In this document: positions 14,762 through 23,204 of the stretch, piece after piece
Layout: the number at the start of each line of letters is the position of its first letter
Position numbering within the stretch: the first letter of the stretch is position 1
Assembly: GCA_022826945.1 (NCBI GenBank)
Contig: JAJDTY010000032.1
Location: 1 to 36,168 of the forward strand
Source: Candidatus Binatia bacterium
GTDB lineage: Bacteria; Desulfobacterota; Binatia; Bin18
Reading direction: 5' to 3'
DNA length: 36,168 nucleotides
Notes under the pieces: generated by a model
Seen by the model: only the letters and a program-made list of their open reading frames with translations
The model's database searches: none
Told to the model about the DNA's origin: nothing
Translations under genes and position numbers: made by a program

Positions 14762-15700
14762 ATGCGGTATCGCTATTACCTGTGTGATGTGTTTACGGAT
14801 ACGCGCTTCGGCGGTAATCAGTTGGCGGTTTTACCCCAGGCTGCGGGCCTGTCGGGTGAGCGCATGCAGCAGGTTGCGCGTGAGTTTAATTTCTCCGAAA
14901 CGACCTTTGTGTTCCCGCCGGAAAAAGCGGGGCATACGAATAAGGTGCGCATCTTCACACCCGGTGCGGAGGTGCCCTTTGCCGGGCATCCCAATATCGG
15001 CACGGCGTTTGTCCTGGCGACGACGGGCCGTCTGGGTGCGCTCGACACAGCTCTCAGCGTGACGTTTGAAGAGCAGGCGGGATTGGTACCGATCACGGTC
15101 CGCAAGCGGCCGGACCAGTCAGTCTGGTGTGAGCTGACCGCCCCGGAACGCCTGTCGCTGGGCAAGACCGTCGATGTAGAAACGGTGGGAGCGATGCTGT
15201 CCCTGACCGCGGACGATATCGTGACCCGGACCCATCCGCCGCAAGTCGCCTCGGTTGGCCTGCCGTTCCTCTTCGTTGAGGTCCGTGACCGCGTCGCGCT
15301 GGAGCGGATACGGATGAACAGGGAAAAGCTGGAAACGCTGGTCGCCGACGACCTCCCTCCCCTCGTTCATGTGTACACCAAGAGTGATGATGCCGCCTCT
15401 GATATCCGGGCTCGCGTGTTCGCTCCCCTGTTCGGTGTGCCCGAAGACCCGGCTACCGGTAGCGCAAACTGCGCCTTAGCCGGCCTGCTCAGCCACTACG
15501 CGCAGCACTCGCAGGGCATGGACAACTGGCACATTGTGCAAGGAGTGGAACTGGGACGCCCCAGTCTGCTTGAGGCGCGGGCGGAGAAACGGGAGGGCGT
15601 TGTCACGGATACCTGGATCGGCGGGGCCTGTGTCCTGGTTGGTGAAGGCTGGATTGAGGTCGGCCCAATCGCACCTCCAGACGCTCAGACCTCACGATAG
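14762..15700 (+). CDS. PhzF-family isomerase
   Basis: A 312-residue protein of the PhzF/YddE family with the diaminopimelate-epimerase fold. The catalytic glutamate is E46 in NFSETTFV. VPFAGHPNIGT and DPATGSANCALAGL are the family signatures. PhzF itself isomerises 2,3-dihydro-3-hydroxyanthranilate, but no other phenazine gene is present and most family members have no known substrate. GGAGGGGCAAG lies upstream of the ATG. Its last nine bases overlap the 3' end of the convergent nuclease gene. Confidence 0.92.
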   Translation: MRYRYYLCDVFTDTRFGGNQLAVLPQAAGLSGERMQQVAREFNFSETTFVFPPEKAGHTNKVRIFTPGAEVPFAGHPNIGTAFVLATTGRLGALDTALSVTFEEQAGLVPITVRKRPDQSVWCELTAPERLSLGKTVDVETVGAMLSLTADDIVTRTHPPQVASVGLPFLFVEVRDRVALERIRMNREKLETLVADDLPPLVHVYTKSDDAASDIRARVFAPLFGVPEDPATGSANCALAGLLSHYAQHSQGMDNWHIVQGVELGRPSLLEARAEKREGVVTDTWIGGACVLVGEGWIEVGPIAPPDAQTSR

Positions 15701-16561
15701 CCGTGTGTATTCACCCACCTCGGGCAAACGGCCCGTGTCGGCAAGAACACGCCGCATAATGGATTCGTCAGGCTGAAACGGAATGGGAGGTGGGGCTGGC
15801 AGCGTTACCGGCTCGACCGGAAGCGGGAGCTGTCGAATCGACGTGTTATACACCTCGGCCAGTAAGGCCGGAAGGTGTACGACATCTTCAAGATTGTAGT
15901 GGAGGAGCGTTTCCAGCGCCCCGTTCTCGCCGCGCTCGTGGTAGCGCCACAAAACGACCGCGCACCAGCCATCGAGCTGGGAGACCAGGCCCGGCCGCTC
16001 AAGACCCATCAGCTTTTCAATTTTTTTCAGACCGCCTTTGTAACCGAGCGCGGCGAGGGGATAACGCAGATCAATATGGGCCTGGTCGAGTGGAATACCG
16101 AGTTTGGCGCGCAGAAAGGGCAGGTCAAATTGCTTGCCGTTATAGGTGACCAGGAGGGTGAAGGCGTCAATATCCGTCACAAACTCTTCCAGGTTCTGAC
16201 CGTGCACATAGACCTGAGACTGTTCGCCGTCGTAGAGGCCAATAACGGTCAGCATGGATTCCTGCACGCCCAAGCCGGTCGTTTCAATGTCCAGATAGGC
16301 GACGCGCTCGGAAAACTCCGGATACAGCCGCCAGTGGAGCTGGTGGGGCAGTTTGGTAATGAAGTATTGGGCGTCCCGCTTTTCGAGCGCCGCCAATGAG
16401 CGCTCGAGTTCAAAACGCGATTCGTCCTGCAGCCAGCGGGGTAAGGAGCCGAGCGTCGGGTGGTCCAGAAGATATTCCCAACAGGTGACGCCAGCTCTCC
16501 AGAGCCGCCGCTCCGTTCTCTCGCCAATCCCCTGGATGTGGCGGAAGGTCTGCTTCAGCAT
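15692..16561 (-). CDS. DEDD-type RNase H-like exonuclease (YprB-like)
   Basis: A 289-residue protein. A short helix-hairpin-helix-like segment (RHIQGIGERTERRLWRAGV, residues 7-25) precedes an exonuclease domain with D91 and E93 (DIETTG), D146 (YNGKQFDLPFL) and D226 (YNLEDVVHL), the acidic residues of the DEDD nuclease superfamily. YprB-like proteins with this layout are predicted 3'-5' exonucleases or RNase H-like enzymes. The proline-rich tail has no recognised domain. Its ATG lies 3 nt after the stop of the D-aminoacylase family gene, so it depends on that gene for translation, an odd pairing of functions. Confidence 0.85.
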   Translation of the reverse strand: MLKQTFRHIQGIGERTERRLWRAGVTCWEYLLDHPTLGSLPRWLQDESRFELERSLAALEKRDAQYFITKLPHQLHWRLYPEFSERVAYLDIETTGLGVQESMLTVIGLYDGEQSQVYVHGQNLEEFVTDIDAFTLLVTYNGKQFDLPFLRAKLGIPLDQAHIDLRYPLAALGYKGGLKKIEKLMGLERPGLVSQLDGWCAVVLWRYHERGENGALETLLHYNLEDVVHLPALLAEVYNTSIRQLPLPVEPVTLPAPPPIPFQPDESIMRRVLADTGRLPEVGEYTRLS

Positions 16562-16564
16562 GGA

Positions 16565-18250
16565 CTACTGTTCATAGCTTCGCAGCACCCGGCCGGGTCG
16601 GGCCGCGGTCGGTTCGCCGTCGCGCAACAGGATCTGTCCGTTGACAACGGTATAGCGGTAGCCTTCGGAGCGTGCGACCAGACGCGAGGCTCCACCGGGA
16701 AAGTCCTGGACGAATTCCTTGGGCTTGGCCTCAACGCTATCGGGGTCAAAGATGGTCAGGTCCGCGGCCATGCCCGGCTTGAGAAGACCCCGCTTGGGGA
16801 TGCCGAGGAGTTGGGCTGGCGTAAAGGTCAGCCGGTTGACCGCCTGTTCCAGACTGAGCGTCTTTTTCTCTCTGACCCAGTGGCTCAACAGAAAGCTGGG
16901 ATAGGTGACCTGGCATAGAAAGGAAATATGGGCGCCGCCGTCCGAGCCGCCTGTCAGCACGTAGGGATTGGTGGCCAGATTGCGCACGGCCTCCTCGTCG
17001 CCATTCTGAAAGCCCTTGATCAGAAACTGGGTATCCAGGTTTTCGGCAACCGCCAGGTCGAGCATGGCTTCAAGCGGGGTTTTGCCCTGCTCCTGGCCAA
17101 TCGTGACCAGGTCTTTGCCCACCAGAGCCTGATGCTCCTCCTGGCGAACGCTGTCCACCAGGATGTCCTGCATACGTTTTGAGAACACCTTTGGCGAGGG
17201 GTCGTCCAGGTCTCGCTGCATGGCGGCCCGGTGGGCCGGGTCCGAGAGATTGGCGATTTTTTCAGGACGACGGCCCCGAATGGCGGCCTTCCAGGCCGGC
17301 AGATCCTCAAATACCGCGCCCCGCAGAGAAAAAGTGAGATCGAAACGTTCACACAAGGACAACGGATGGACCCGAGCGCCTTCCCGGAAGACGTCCTCCG
17401 TCCAGTCCAGGACCTGTTTCCAGTTGTCGGGGGCGGCCCAGGTCTGAGACAACAGATTCCACAGCACCGGACGTCCGCTCTCCCGTGATAAGCGGGCCAG
17501 ATAGTCCATGTCCTTAGGACCGACGGTTGGAATACCCGGCGGAATGACACACACCGTACCGCGGTGAAAATCTTTCAGCGTAGCGGCGAGCGCAACGGTT
17601 TCGTCTTCTTCGGCAAAGCGGCTGGGCACGGGGAGGCCGTCCCCGTCAAAATGGACCGGGCCGTATGACGACGAGAAGCCGAACGCACCGGCCGTGACAC
17701 ACTCTTTCACCACCGCCTGCATGGCCAGCACTTCGTCCTGGGTGGCCGACCGTTTGCGGGCGTCATCGCCCATCACGTTGTAGCGGATGGTTGAGTGCGG
17801 GGCTAAGGCCATGACGTTCACCCCCAGTTGATGGTCGAGGGCGTCGAGATATTCGCCGTACGATTCCCACGTCCAGGGTACCCCGGCCTTGAGACTGCCC
17901 AGCGGCATGCCTTCGACCTTGACCAGCATGCGGGTGATATAGTCGCGATCTTCCGGTTTGCACGGCGCAAGGCCAAAGCCACAATTGGTCATGAAGACGC
18001 TGGTAAAGCCGTGCCAGGAGCTGGGCGTTGCCAGCGGGTCCCAAAAAAGCTGGGCGTCATAGTGGGTATGCACATCGATAAATCCGGGGGAGACGACCAG
18101 CCCTTTGGCGTCAATGACCTCCGTTGCCGGACCGTCGACCCTGCCCATGGCCGCAATATGACCCTGAGCAACCGCCACATCGCCGTAATAACCGGGCTGG
18201 CCCGAGCCATCGACCAGAAATCCATTTTTAATCAACAGGTCATATTGCAT
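16565..18250 (-). CDS. N-acyl-D-amino-acid deacylase family amidohydrolase
   Basis: A 561-residue amidohydrolase of the D-aminoacylase family. The N-terminal beta-sandwich begins MQYDLLIKNGFLVDGSG. Metal ligands fit H61 and H63 (HTHYD) and bridging C90 (TNCGFG), with the late Asp in GGSDGGAH. The C-terminal sandwich ends with ADLTIFDPDSV and VNGQILL. Members remove acyl groups from N-acyl-D-amino acids or related cyclic amides, but this long variant has several poorly characterised relatives. The start at 18250 is chosen over an upstream in-frame codon because AAAGGAGGGAG lies directly before it. It is coupled to the nuclease gene downstream. Confidence 0.9.
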   Translation of the reverse strand: MQYDLLIKNGFLVDGSGQPGYYGDVAVAQGHIAAMGRVDGPATEVIDAKGLVVSPGFIDVHTHYDAQLFWDPLATPSSWHGFTSVFMTNCGFGLAPCKPEDRDYITRMLVKVEGMPLGSLKAGVPWTWESYGEYLDALDHQLGVNVMALAPHSTIRYNVMGDDARKRSATQDEVLAMQAVVKECVTAGAFGFSSSYGPVHFDGDGLPVPSRFAEEDETVALAATLKDFHRGTVCVIPPGIPTVGPKDMDYLARLSRESGRPVLWNLLSQTWAAPDNWKQVLDWTEDVFREGARVHPLSLCERFDLTFSLRGAVFEDLPAWKAAIRGRRPEKIANLSDPAHRAAMQRDLDDPSPKVFSKRMQDILVDSVRQEEHQALVGKDLVTIGQEQGKTPLEAMLDLAVAENLDTQFLIKGFQNGDEEAVRNLATNPYVLTGGSDGGAHISFLCQVTYPSFLLSHWVREKKTLSLEQAVNRLTFTPAQLLGIPKRGLLKPGMAADLTIFDPDSVEAKPKEFVQDFPGGASRLVARSEGYRYTVVNGQILLRDGEPTAARPGRVLRSYEQ

Positions 18251-18447
18251 GTCGTCTCCCTCCTTTGTCCGGACGCTCCCCCGCCCCCGGACTGTATCGG
18301 CTTTCCTGGGAACCGACAAGGATTCGAGCGACCGAGAACGCAGCTCGCCTTTCCTTTGCCTGGAAATTTGCTATACGGAATGTATCGAAAACGTCAGGGG
18401 CGTTGCTCAGCCCGCCTGGATGGGCCTGAGTGTGGAAGGAGATGGGG

Positions 18448-19359
18448 ATGTGGTGGAGATGGATGTGGATAAGTGGGGTGCTGATGTGTCTCCTACTGCC
18501 GGCCTGTTCGTCACGTAAGCCACTAACACCGACGCCGAACTTTGTAGCCTGGAGCCAACAGGCTGCTCCCCATAAAAAACAGCTCTGCGTGCTGCCCTTT
18601 GAAAACACCAGCCATATTGATGGGCTGGATGAAAAGGTGCGCCAGGGGGTCGCGGGTCATCTGAGCGTCAAGCGCTTTACCGACGTTGAGTTGCACGAAA
18701 TAGACGCCCGCCTGGCCGATATAGCCAATTGGCACAGACTGGCGCCGCAAGACCTCGGTCGCCGACTCAACTGCGACGTGCTCGTCTACGGTCTCGTCTC
18801 AAAGCCGAGCAGTATCTACGTCGGCGTCTATTCCCAACTGGCGCTTGAGGGGACTCTCCGCGTCGTCGGGGTGTCTACCGGAGACGTTCTCCTCCACGAG
18901 ACCTATACGACCCGGTTGCGCGACCTGGGACTGCCGCTTTCCCCGGTGGGCCTGGTAGCCAGCATGGTCCGGAACTTACGGACCTTTACCGACACCCGGT
19001 TTATACGCGCCATTGACGACTTGAGCCGCAATCTGGCCGCACTCGTGCCCGACCTGCCCGAAACCGGCCAGCAGGCAAGAGGAACTCCTCAAAAAGAATC
19101 CCCCGAACCATCCCCCTCTCCTTCCTACCGGATTCAAGTGGCAGCCTTTCGCTCGCATGACGATGCGCGACATGCGGCCCAACTCTTGCGCCAGGAAGGC
19201 TATGCACCCGCCATTGCCGAAGTGGTAGGAATGAAGCAAGCGTGGCATCGGGTCATTATTGGTCCGTTCTCCTCGGCCCGAAGCGCCCACGAGACCCGTG
19301 TCCAAATCAAAGAGAAGCTGCATTTCGCTCCCATTGTGACCCGAGGCCCCTCGCGCTGA
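18448..19359 (+). CDS. outer-envelope lipoprotein: GNA1162-like (DUF799) domain plus SPOR domain
   Basis: A 303-residue lipoprotein. The signal peptide ends in the lipobox LLPAC, with the acylated Cys at about residue 20. The N-terminal domain (QLCVLPFENTSHIDGLDE, FTDVELHEIDARLADI, LNCDVLVYGLV) resembles the GNA1162/DUF799 lipoprotein domain, which is related to curli-assembly-type periplasmic modules. A Pro/Ser linker leads to a C-terminal SPOR domain (YRIQVAAFRSHDDARHAAQLL to RVIIGPFSS). SPOR domains bind denuded peptidoglycan glycans, usually at the septum. AAGGAG is six nt before the ATG at 18448; a GTG at 18430 is possible. Confidence 0.82.
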   Translation: MWWRWMWISGVLMCLLLPACSSRKPLTPTPNFVAWSQQAAPHKKQLCVLPFENTSHIDGLDEKVRQGVAGHLSVKRFTDVELHEIDARLADIANWHRLAPQDLGRRLNCDVLVYGLVSKPSSIYVGVYSQLALEGTLRVVGVSTGDVLLHETYTTRLRDLGLPLSPVGLVASMVRNLRTFTDTRFIRAIDDLSRNLAALVPDLPETGQQARGTPQKESPEPSPSPSYRIQVAAFRSHDDARHAAQLLRQEGYAPAIAEVVGMKQAWHRVIIGPFSSARSAHETRVQIKEKLHFAPIVTRGPSR

Positions 19360-19459
19360 AAGAACGAGGCTTCCTCATCCCAAATGAAGAGACGTGACAA
19401 CACCTGCATGTCTGTCGGAGAATGTGTTATCCAAAGAGAAAAGTCAGGGGAGCATAGCT

Positions 19460-20257
19460 ATGGCAGGAAAACTTGACGGACAGGTGGCGATTGTCACTGC
19501 TGGTGGTTCCGGGATCGGCGCAGCGTCAGCAGTCCGCTTTGCCCAGGAGGGAGCGGCGGTCATTGTCGCGGATTTGAGCGGGAAACGGGCCGAGGCGGTC
19601 ACTGCCCAAATCAACGACGCGGGTGGCAAAGCGACCATGATCAAAATGGATGTTGCTGACCCGGACGGTATCCAGGCCACGATTCAGCTCGCGCTTGATA
19701 CTTATGGCCGGCTTGATGTCATGTTTAACAATGCCGGACTCGGGGAGTTGTCCCGACTTGAGGACACGTCCCTGGAGAGCTGGAATCGGACGATTGCCGT
19801 TACGCTGACCGGGACCTTTCTGGGCATGAAGTACTGCCTGCCCATTATGCGGCAGCAGGCCAAGGGCGCTATCGTCAACACCGCGTCCGTGTCCGGCATA
19901 GGCGGCGACTACGGCATGTCGGCGTATAACGCGGCCAAGGCCGGGGTCATCAACCTCAGCCGCTCGGCGGCGATTGAGAACGCCCAATATAATATCCGGG
20001 TGAACTGCGTCTGCCCCGGGGCGATTAACACGCGTGCGGCGCAACTCCTGGGGGGCGACCGGGCCGACGAATTCCGCCGCCTCCAAGGCGAGGCGCATCC
20101 ACTCGGTCGCATGGGAGAGCCGGAAGAAATTGCCAATACGGTGCTGTTTCTGGCGTCTGATGAAGCCTCGTTTATCACCGGTCAGGCGCTCGCCGTGGAC
20201 GGCGGCGTGACCTCACAGACCGGGCTCCCGAATATGCTGAGCATTCACGAAGGCTAA
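19460..20257 (+). CDS. short-chain dehydrogenase/reductase (SDR)
   Basis: A 265-residue classical SDR. The nucleotide-binding motif is TAGGSGIG (residues 13-20), with A in place of the second G usual in TGxxxGIG. NNAG is at 90-93, catalytic Ser at about 143-145, Y156 and K160 (YNAAK). D38 (VADLS) suggests NAD(H) preference. The C-terminal LASDEASFITGQALAVDGG is standard for the family. The ATG at 19460 follows GGGGAG and is preferred over an upstream in-frame extension. It is followed after 12 nt by a degenerate IGPS-like gene. The substrate is unknown. Confidence 0.92.
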   Translation: MAGKLDGQVAIVTAGGSGIGAASAVRFAQEGAAVIVADLSGKRAEAVTAQINDAGGKATMIKMDVADPDGIQATIQLALDTYGRLDVMFNNAGLGELSRLEDTSLESWNRTIAVTLTGTFLGMKYCLPIMRQQAKGAIVNTASVSGIGGDYGMSAYNAAKAGVINLSRSAAIENAQYNIRVNCVCPGAINTRAAQLLGGDRADEFRRLQGEAHPLGRMGEPEEIANTVLFLASDEASFITGQALAVDGGVTSQTGLPNMLSIHEG

Positions 20258-20269
20258 TCAGGAGCGCGT

Positions 20270-21013
20270 GTGGACTGGACAGCCCTGAAAGCGGCAAAAG
20301 AAGCGGACAGTCAGCAAGGTGCGGCCGCGTCGCTGAGTGAAGCCACCCCGAGTATTCGTGATTTTTCTCAGTTCGTGGCCACACAGAAGCAGGAGCTCAG
20401 CCTCATCCCCGCGCTCAAACGGGCGGACCCGGATACGGGTCAAGCCTGGCCTGAGTTGGACATCGTTGCGCTCGCCCAAGCGTGCGACGATACGGAAGTC
20501 GGAGCCATCGGCGTGTATACCGAACCGAGCCTGTTCGGCACGTCGAGTGACGATATGCGTACGATTTCGGAGCGAATCACCACCCCGCTGTTGGCCCTCG
20601 ATCTCGTCCTGCACGACAGCCAGATTCATCATGCCCGGCTGTGCGGGGCGGATGCGATTTTGCTGTGGGCCGGCGCGCTCGACGCGTCGACCTTAGCGCG
20701 TCTGATGACCACCGCCCGTTCCATCCACGTGGCTCCCGTGGTCATGGCCCAGACATCCGACGAACTCCGGCAGGCGTTGGCGACCGAGAGTTTCATCATC
20801 GGCTTGGCCTCTCCAAACGGAAACCTCGACCTCGCCCACATCTCAGCCCTTGCCGCTCACGTCCCGCGGCAGAAGACCATCATCTCGCTGGATGAACTGA
20901 GCACGCCGGAGGAAGCCGACGCACTGCTCGGAGAGGTCGATGCTGCGCTCGTGAGCCATTCTGTACTTGATGCGGCTAACGTGGAAGGAAGTTTGACCGA
21001 GTTGACGCCGTGA
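20270..21013 (+). CDS. indole-3-glycerol-phosphate-synthase-like protein with degenerate active site
   Basis: A 247-residue protein whose pattern follows TrpC: LIPALKRADPDTG matches the EIKRASPSKG region (K50 retained), GAIGVYTEPSLFGTSSDDMRTI matches the AISVLTD...FGGS region, and LCGADAILLWAGAL matches AGADAILLIVAAL. Other catalytic positions look lost: the KDFI lysine is replaced in LLALDLVL, the NNRNL asparagine region reads LASPNGNL, and the SESGI motif reads ISLDELS. It is therefore probably not a functional IGPS. The start is a GTG with AGGAG five nt upstream. It lies 12 nt after the SDR gene and is likely co-translated. Confidence 0.75.
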   Translation: MDWTALKAAKEADSQQGAAASLSEATPSIRDFSQFVATQKQELSLIPALKRADPDTGQAWPELDIVALAQACDDTEVGAIGVYTEPSLFGTSSDDMRTISERITTPLLALDLVLHDSQIHHARLCGADAILLWAGALDASTLARLMTTARSIHVAPVVMAQTSDELRQALATESFIIGLASPNGNLDLAHISALAAHVPRQKTIISLDELSTPEEADALLGEVDAALVSHSVLDAANVEGSLTELTP

Positions 21014-21037
21014 GGACAGACTGAATCTCGGCTCTCT

Positions 21038-21055
21038 CCGGGCGGGCAAGCCCGG
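21038..21055. terminator. hairpin after the SDR/IGPS-like pair
   Basis: CCGGGC (21038-21043), a six-base loop and GCCCGG (21050-21055) form a perfect stem 25 nt after the stop at 21013. There is no T-rich tract, so intrinsic termination is unproven. On the other strand it lies just past the end of the vapC remnant. Confidence 0.35.
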
Positions 21056-21056
21056 A

Positions 21057-21301
21057 CTATATACCCGTTACGTCAAATCCTAAGGCCCGGGCAGCCGCCG
21101 CCTGTTGCCGGTCGTGAGTCGCAAACGTCAACGCCGTCCGTCCAGAAGAGACGCGAGTCGAAGCCGGTCAATGGCGCGTCGAGCCTCAACGCCCATCATC
21201 GCACTGGAGTAGGCCCGCTCCCACCTGCCCCACATCTGGAGTGGCTTTGCCTGTCCGAAGAGAACTCTGAGCACAACGCTGGTATCCAGATAGACAATCA
21301 A
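21057..21301 (-). pseudogene. vapC-like PIN-domain toxin, frameshifted and internally shortened
   Basis: The first frame starts at a TTG (21301) overlapping the antitoxin stop and reads LIVYLDTSVVLRVLFG, the standard PIN N-terminus with its first catalytic Asp. It runs to ARRAIDRLRLASLLDGRR and stops at 21128-21130. The neighbouring frame then reads ALTFATHDRQQAAAARALGF and ends at 21057, which is the normal C-terminal end of VapC-type PIN toxins. Together only about 82 residues exist where about 130-140 are expected, so a middle segment with catalytic acids is missing as well as the frame being broken. It is a dead toxin. Confidence 0.8.
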
Positions 21302-21555
21302 CGCTGATCCCGGTCCTCTCTGAGCAGCTTCACCACATCTATCTTCTTCCGAAGCTGGACGGGCTTCGGCCAGGCGTGCGCAGGGTCTGTTATCACGGGC
21401 TCTTCAATCCCAAGTTCATCGGGAGCCTGCGCGTAAGGAATCAGTCGAGCAACGGGCGTTTTCCGATCACACACAACTACGGTCTCTCCCTTACGAACCG
21501 CCGAAAGATAGGCACTCAACTTCGCCTTCAACTCTGATACCATTGCCCGTTTCAT
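21298..21555 (-). CDS. Phd/YefM-type antitoxin
   Basis: An 85-residue protein. MKRAMVSELKAKLSAYLSAVRKGETVVVCDRKTPVARLIPY is the canonical Phd/YefM DNA-binding and dimerisation fold (MKxxxxSELKxxLSxYL...G..V.V.dR..PVA.L.P), split here only to name its motifs. The C-terminal toxin-binding tail (PKPVQLRKKIDVVKLLREDRD) is intact. The ATG at 21555 is chosen by homology; the frame is open upstream without family similarity. Its stop overlaps the start of the vapC remnant. With the toxin broken, it survives as an orphan antitoxin and may still repress its own promoter. Confidence 0.82.
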   Translation of the reverse strand: MKRAMVSELKAKLSAYLSAVRKGETVVVCDRKTPVARLIPYAQAPDELGIEEPVITDPAHAWPKPVQLRKKIDVVKLLREDRDQR

Positions 21556-21743
21556 GGTCTTGTCATGACCAGATATAGTCCTCTCGTCAATAGAGAGAAA
21601 TAGCGGATAGTATGGAAGACAAGTAGTGTAGCGGGCGCACCATACCGATCTCACAAACTGCCAGGTTGCAGACTTTTCCGCACTATGCCATTTTCCAGAA
21701 GCACCCAGCGGCCTGATTTGACACAGAAAAAGGGAGCGACCAT

Positions 21744-22823
21744 ATGAAGTTCGGCATGATGTATGAGATCCAGATTCCCGAGCCCCACACCCCCAATATT
21801 GTGCAGGACACCTATAAACAAGTCATCGCTCAGGTCATGCTGGCTGAGGAAATGGGCTTTGAGTATTTCTGGACGGTCGAGCATCATTTTCTCACCGAGT
21901 TTTCCTACTGTCCCGCCCCTGAGGTCTTATACGGGGCGATCTCGCAGCGGACCAAGACCATTCGAATCGGTCATGCCGTCGCGCTGCTGCCGCCCCAGTA
22001 CAATCATCCGATCCGTGTGGCGGAGCGGGCCGCAGTCCTCGACCTGTTGAGCGACGGCCGGGTCGAACTCGGCACAGGGCGCTCGACCACGCTGATCGAG
22101 ATGGAAGGCTTCGGCATTGATCCCGAAGAGACCAAGCCCATGTGGGAAGAAGCCGTCTCGATCATCCCGCGGATGTGGCTTGAAGATCCTTTTTCGCACG
22201 AAGGGCGGTATTTCAAGATTCCACCCCGCTCGGTCATTCCCAAACCGGTCCAGAAACCCCACCCTCCCCTGTGGGTAGCCTGCGCCCAGCCCGCCAGCTT
22301 TACCGCGGCCGGTCAGAAAGGGATCGGCGCGCTGTGCTTTCATATCGGTCAACCCGAGGAACTCGCCCGCCGGGTGCAACTCTACCGGGAAGGCATAGAA
22401 CAGGCCGAGCCTGTTGGCGCCTTTGTGAATGACCAGGTGGCCGCCCTCGGCATCGTCCACTGTGCTGAGAGCGACAAACAGGCCCGGGAAGTGGGCGGTC
22501 CGGCCGGCGAATGGTTCCTCAATAAAACCCTCCAACTCTACCGGCCCTGGCAGGAGCAGGGGACAAAGGTGCCTGATTCCTACAAGTTTGCCGTGGAGTC
22601 AGTCCGCGGGGAGCGCTCGGGCAAATCCTTGGACGAGCTTATTGAGGGCGGGATGTTCTGCATGGGCGACCCGGATACCTGCATTCGGACGCTCAAGAAA
22701 TATGAGGCAGCCGGGATTGATCAGGTGCTGTGCTTTATGCAGTTCGGTGGGATTCCACACCAGAACATTATGGATTCGATCCGCCTGTTCGGGAAATATG
22801 TGGTCCCGTATTTCCAGTCATAA
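21744..22823 (+). CDS. LLM-class flavin-dependent oxidoreductase (long form)
   Basis: A 359-residue luciferase-like monooxygenase-family protein. Features are MKFGMMYEIQIPEP, FEYFWTVEHHFL (the EHH signature of the alkanal-monooxygenase-like subgroup), IRIGHAVALLPPQYNHPIRVAE, LSDGRVELGTGRS and VQKPHPPLWVA. The EHHF motif and length place it nearer the FMN-dependent bacterial-luciferase-like branch than the other two LLM proteins here. GGGAG precedes the ATG. The substrate is unknown. Its 3' end overlaps the convergent hypothetical gene by six bases. Confidence 0.9.
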   Translation: MKFGMMYEIQIPEPHTPNIVQDTYKQVIAQVMLAEEMGFEYFWTVEHHFLTEFSYCPAPEVLYGAISQRTKTIRIGHAVALLPPQYNHPIRVAERAAVLDLLSDGRVELGTGRSTTLIEMEGFGIDPEETKPMWEEAVSIIPRMWLEDPFSHEGRYFKIPPRSVIPKPVQKPHPPLWVACAQPASFTAAGQKGIGALCFHIGQPEELARRVQLYREGIEQAEPVGAFVNDQVAALGIVHCAESDKQAREVGGPAGEWFLNKTLQLYRPWQEQGTKVPDSYKFAVESVRGERSGKSLDELIEGGMFCMGDPDTCIRTLKKYEAAGIDQVLCFMQFGGIPHQNIMDSIRLFGKYVVPYFQS

Positions 22824-23177
22824 CGTCGCAATCTGATAGTCGTCCTCGTAAATGACTTGGCCTGGCACCTCTTGGTGACACGCAACGTCTATCCGCCAAC
22901 CATTCGTCTCGACGATGGCCTTTATCCGCTCGATTTTCCCAAGCATCTCTGCGCTTGTTGCTTGTTTAAACCAGGTGGTCGCTTTCGGTAGGAGGTCTTC
23001 TTTGTAGAAGGGTGGATTGGGAAGATGCACTTCAAACCAATCGACAATCTGCCGGATCTCTTCTCTTTCCTGCGAGCTGATGAGCCCTTTTTCTTTCATA
23101 TGCGAGACAACAGCAAAAAGGCCGCAAGGTTTGCCTGTCCTCGTGCTGTTATAGGTTCCCTGATACCGGACGTACAT
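22818..23177 (-). CDS. conserved-looking hypothetical protein
   Basis: A 119-residue soluble protein: MYVRYQGTYNSTRTGKPCG, a charged helical region (KGLISSQEREEIRQIVDWFEVHLPNPPFY) and a C-terminal GWRIDVACHQEVPGQVIYEDDYQI. No domain was recognised. The sequence looks like real protein, with sensible hydrophobic periodicity, and lies between genes without alternative coding. The ATG at 23177 is preceded by AGGAA at very short distance; a TTG at 23192 is an alternative start. It is downstream of the hydroxyacid dehydrogenase on the same strand. Confidence 0.65.
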   Translation of the reverse strand: MYVRYQGTYNSTRTGKPCGLFAVVSHMKEKGLISSQEREEIRQIVDWFEVHLPNPPFYKEDLLPKATTWFKQATSAEMLGKIERIKAIVETNGWRIDVACHQEVPGQVIYEDDYQIATL

Positions 23178-23204
23178 GTTTCCTGTTCCCAATGCCGACC
23201 CGGC

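Noticed and set aside
14762..15700. Part of a phenazine cluster
   Set aside because: The PhzF family is widespread with unknown roles, and no phzA-E/G genes are present.
18267..18292. GTCCGG/CCGGAC stem upstream of the D-aminoacylase family gene as a riboswitch
   Set aside because: Six-base stem only, with no conserved aptamer features; too common at this GC content.
20270..21013. Functional trpC
   Set aside because: Several catalytic positions appear replaced and no other trp genes are nearby.
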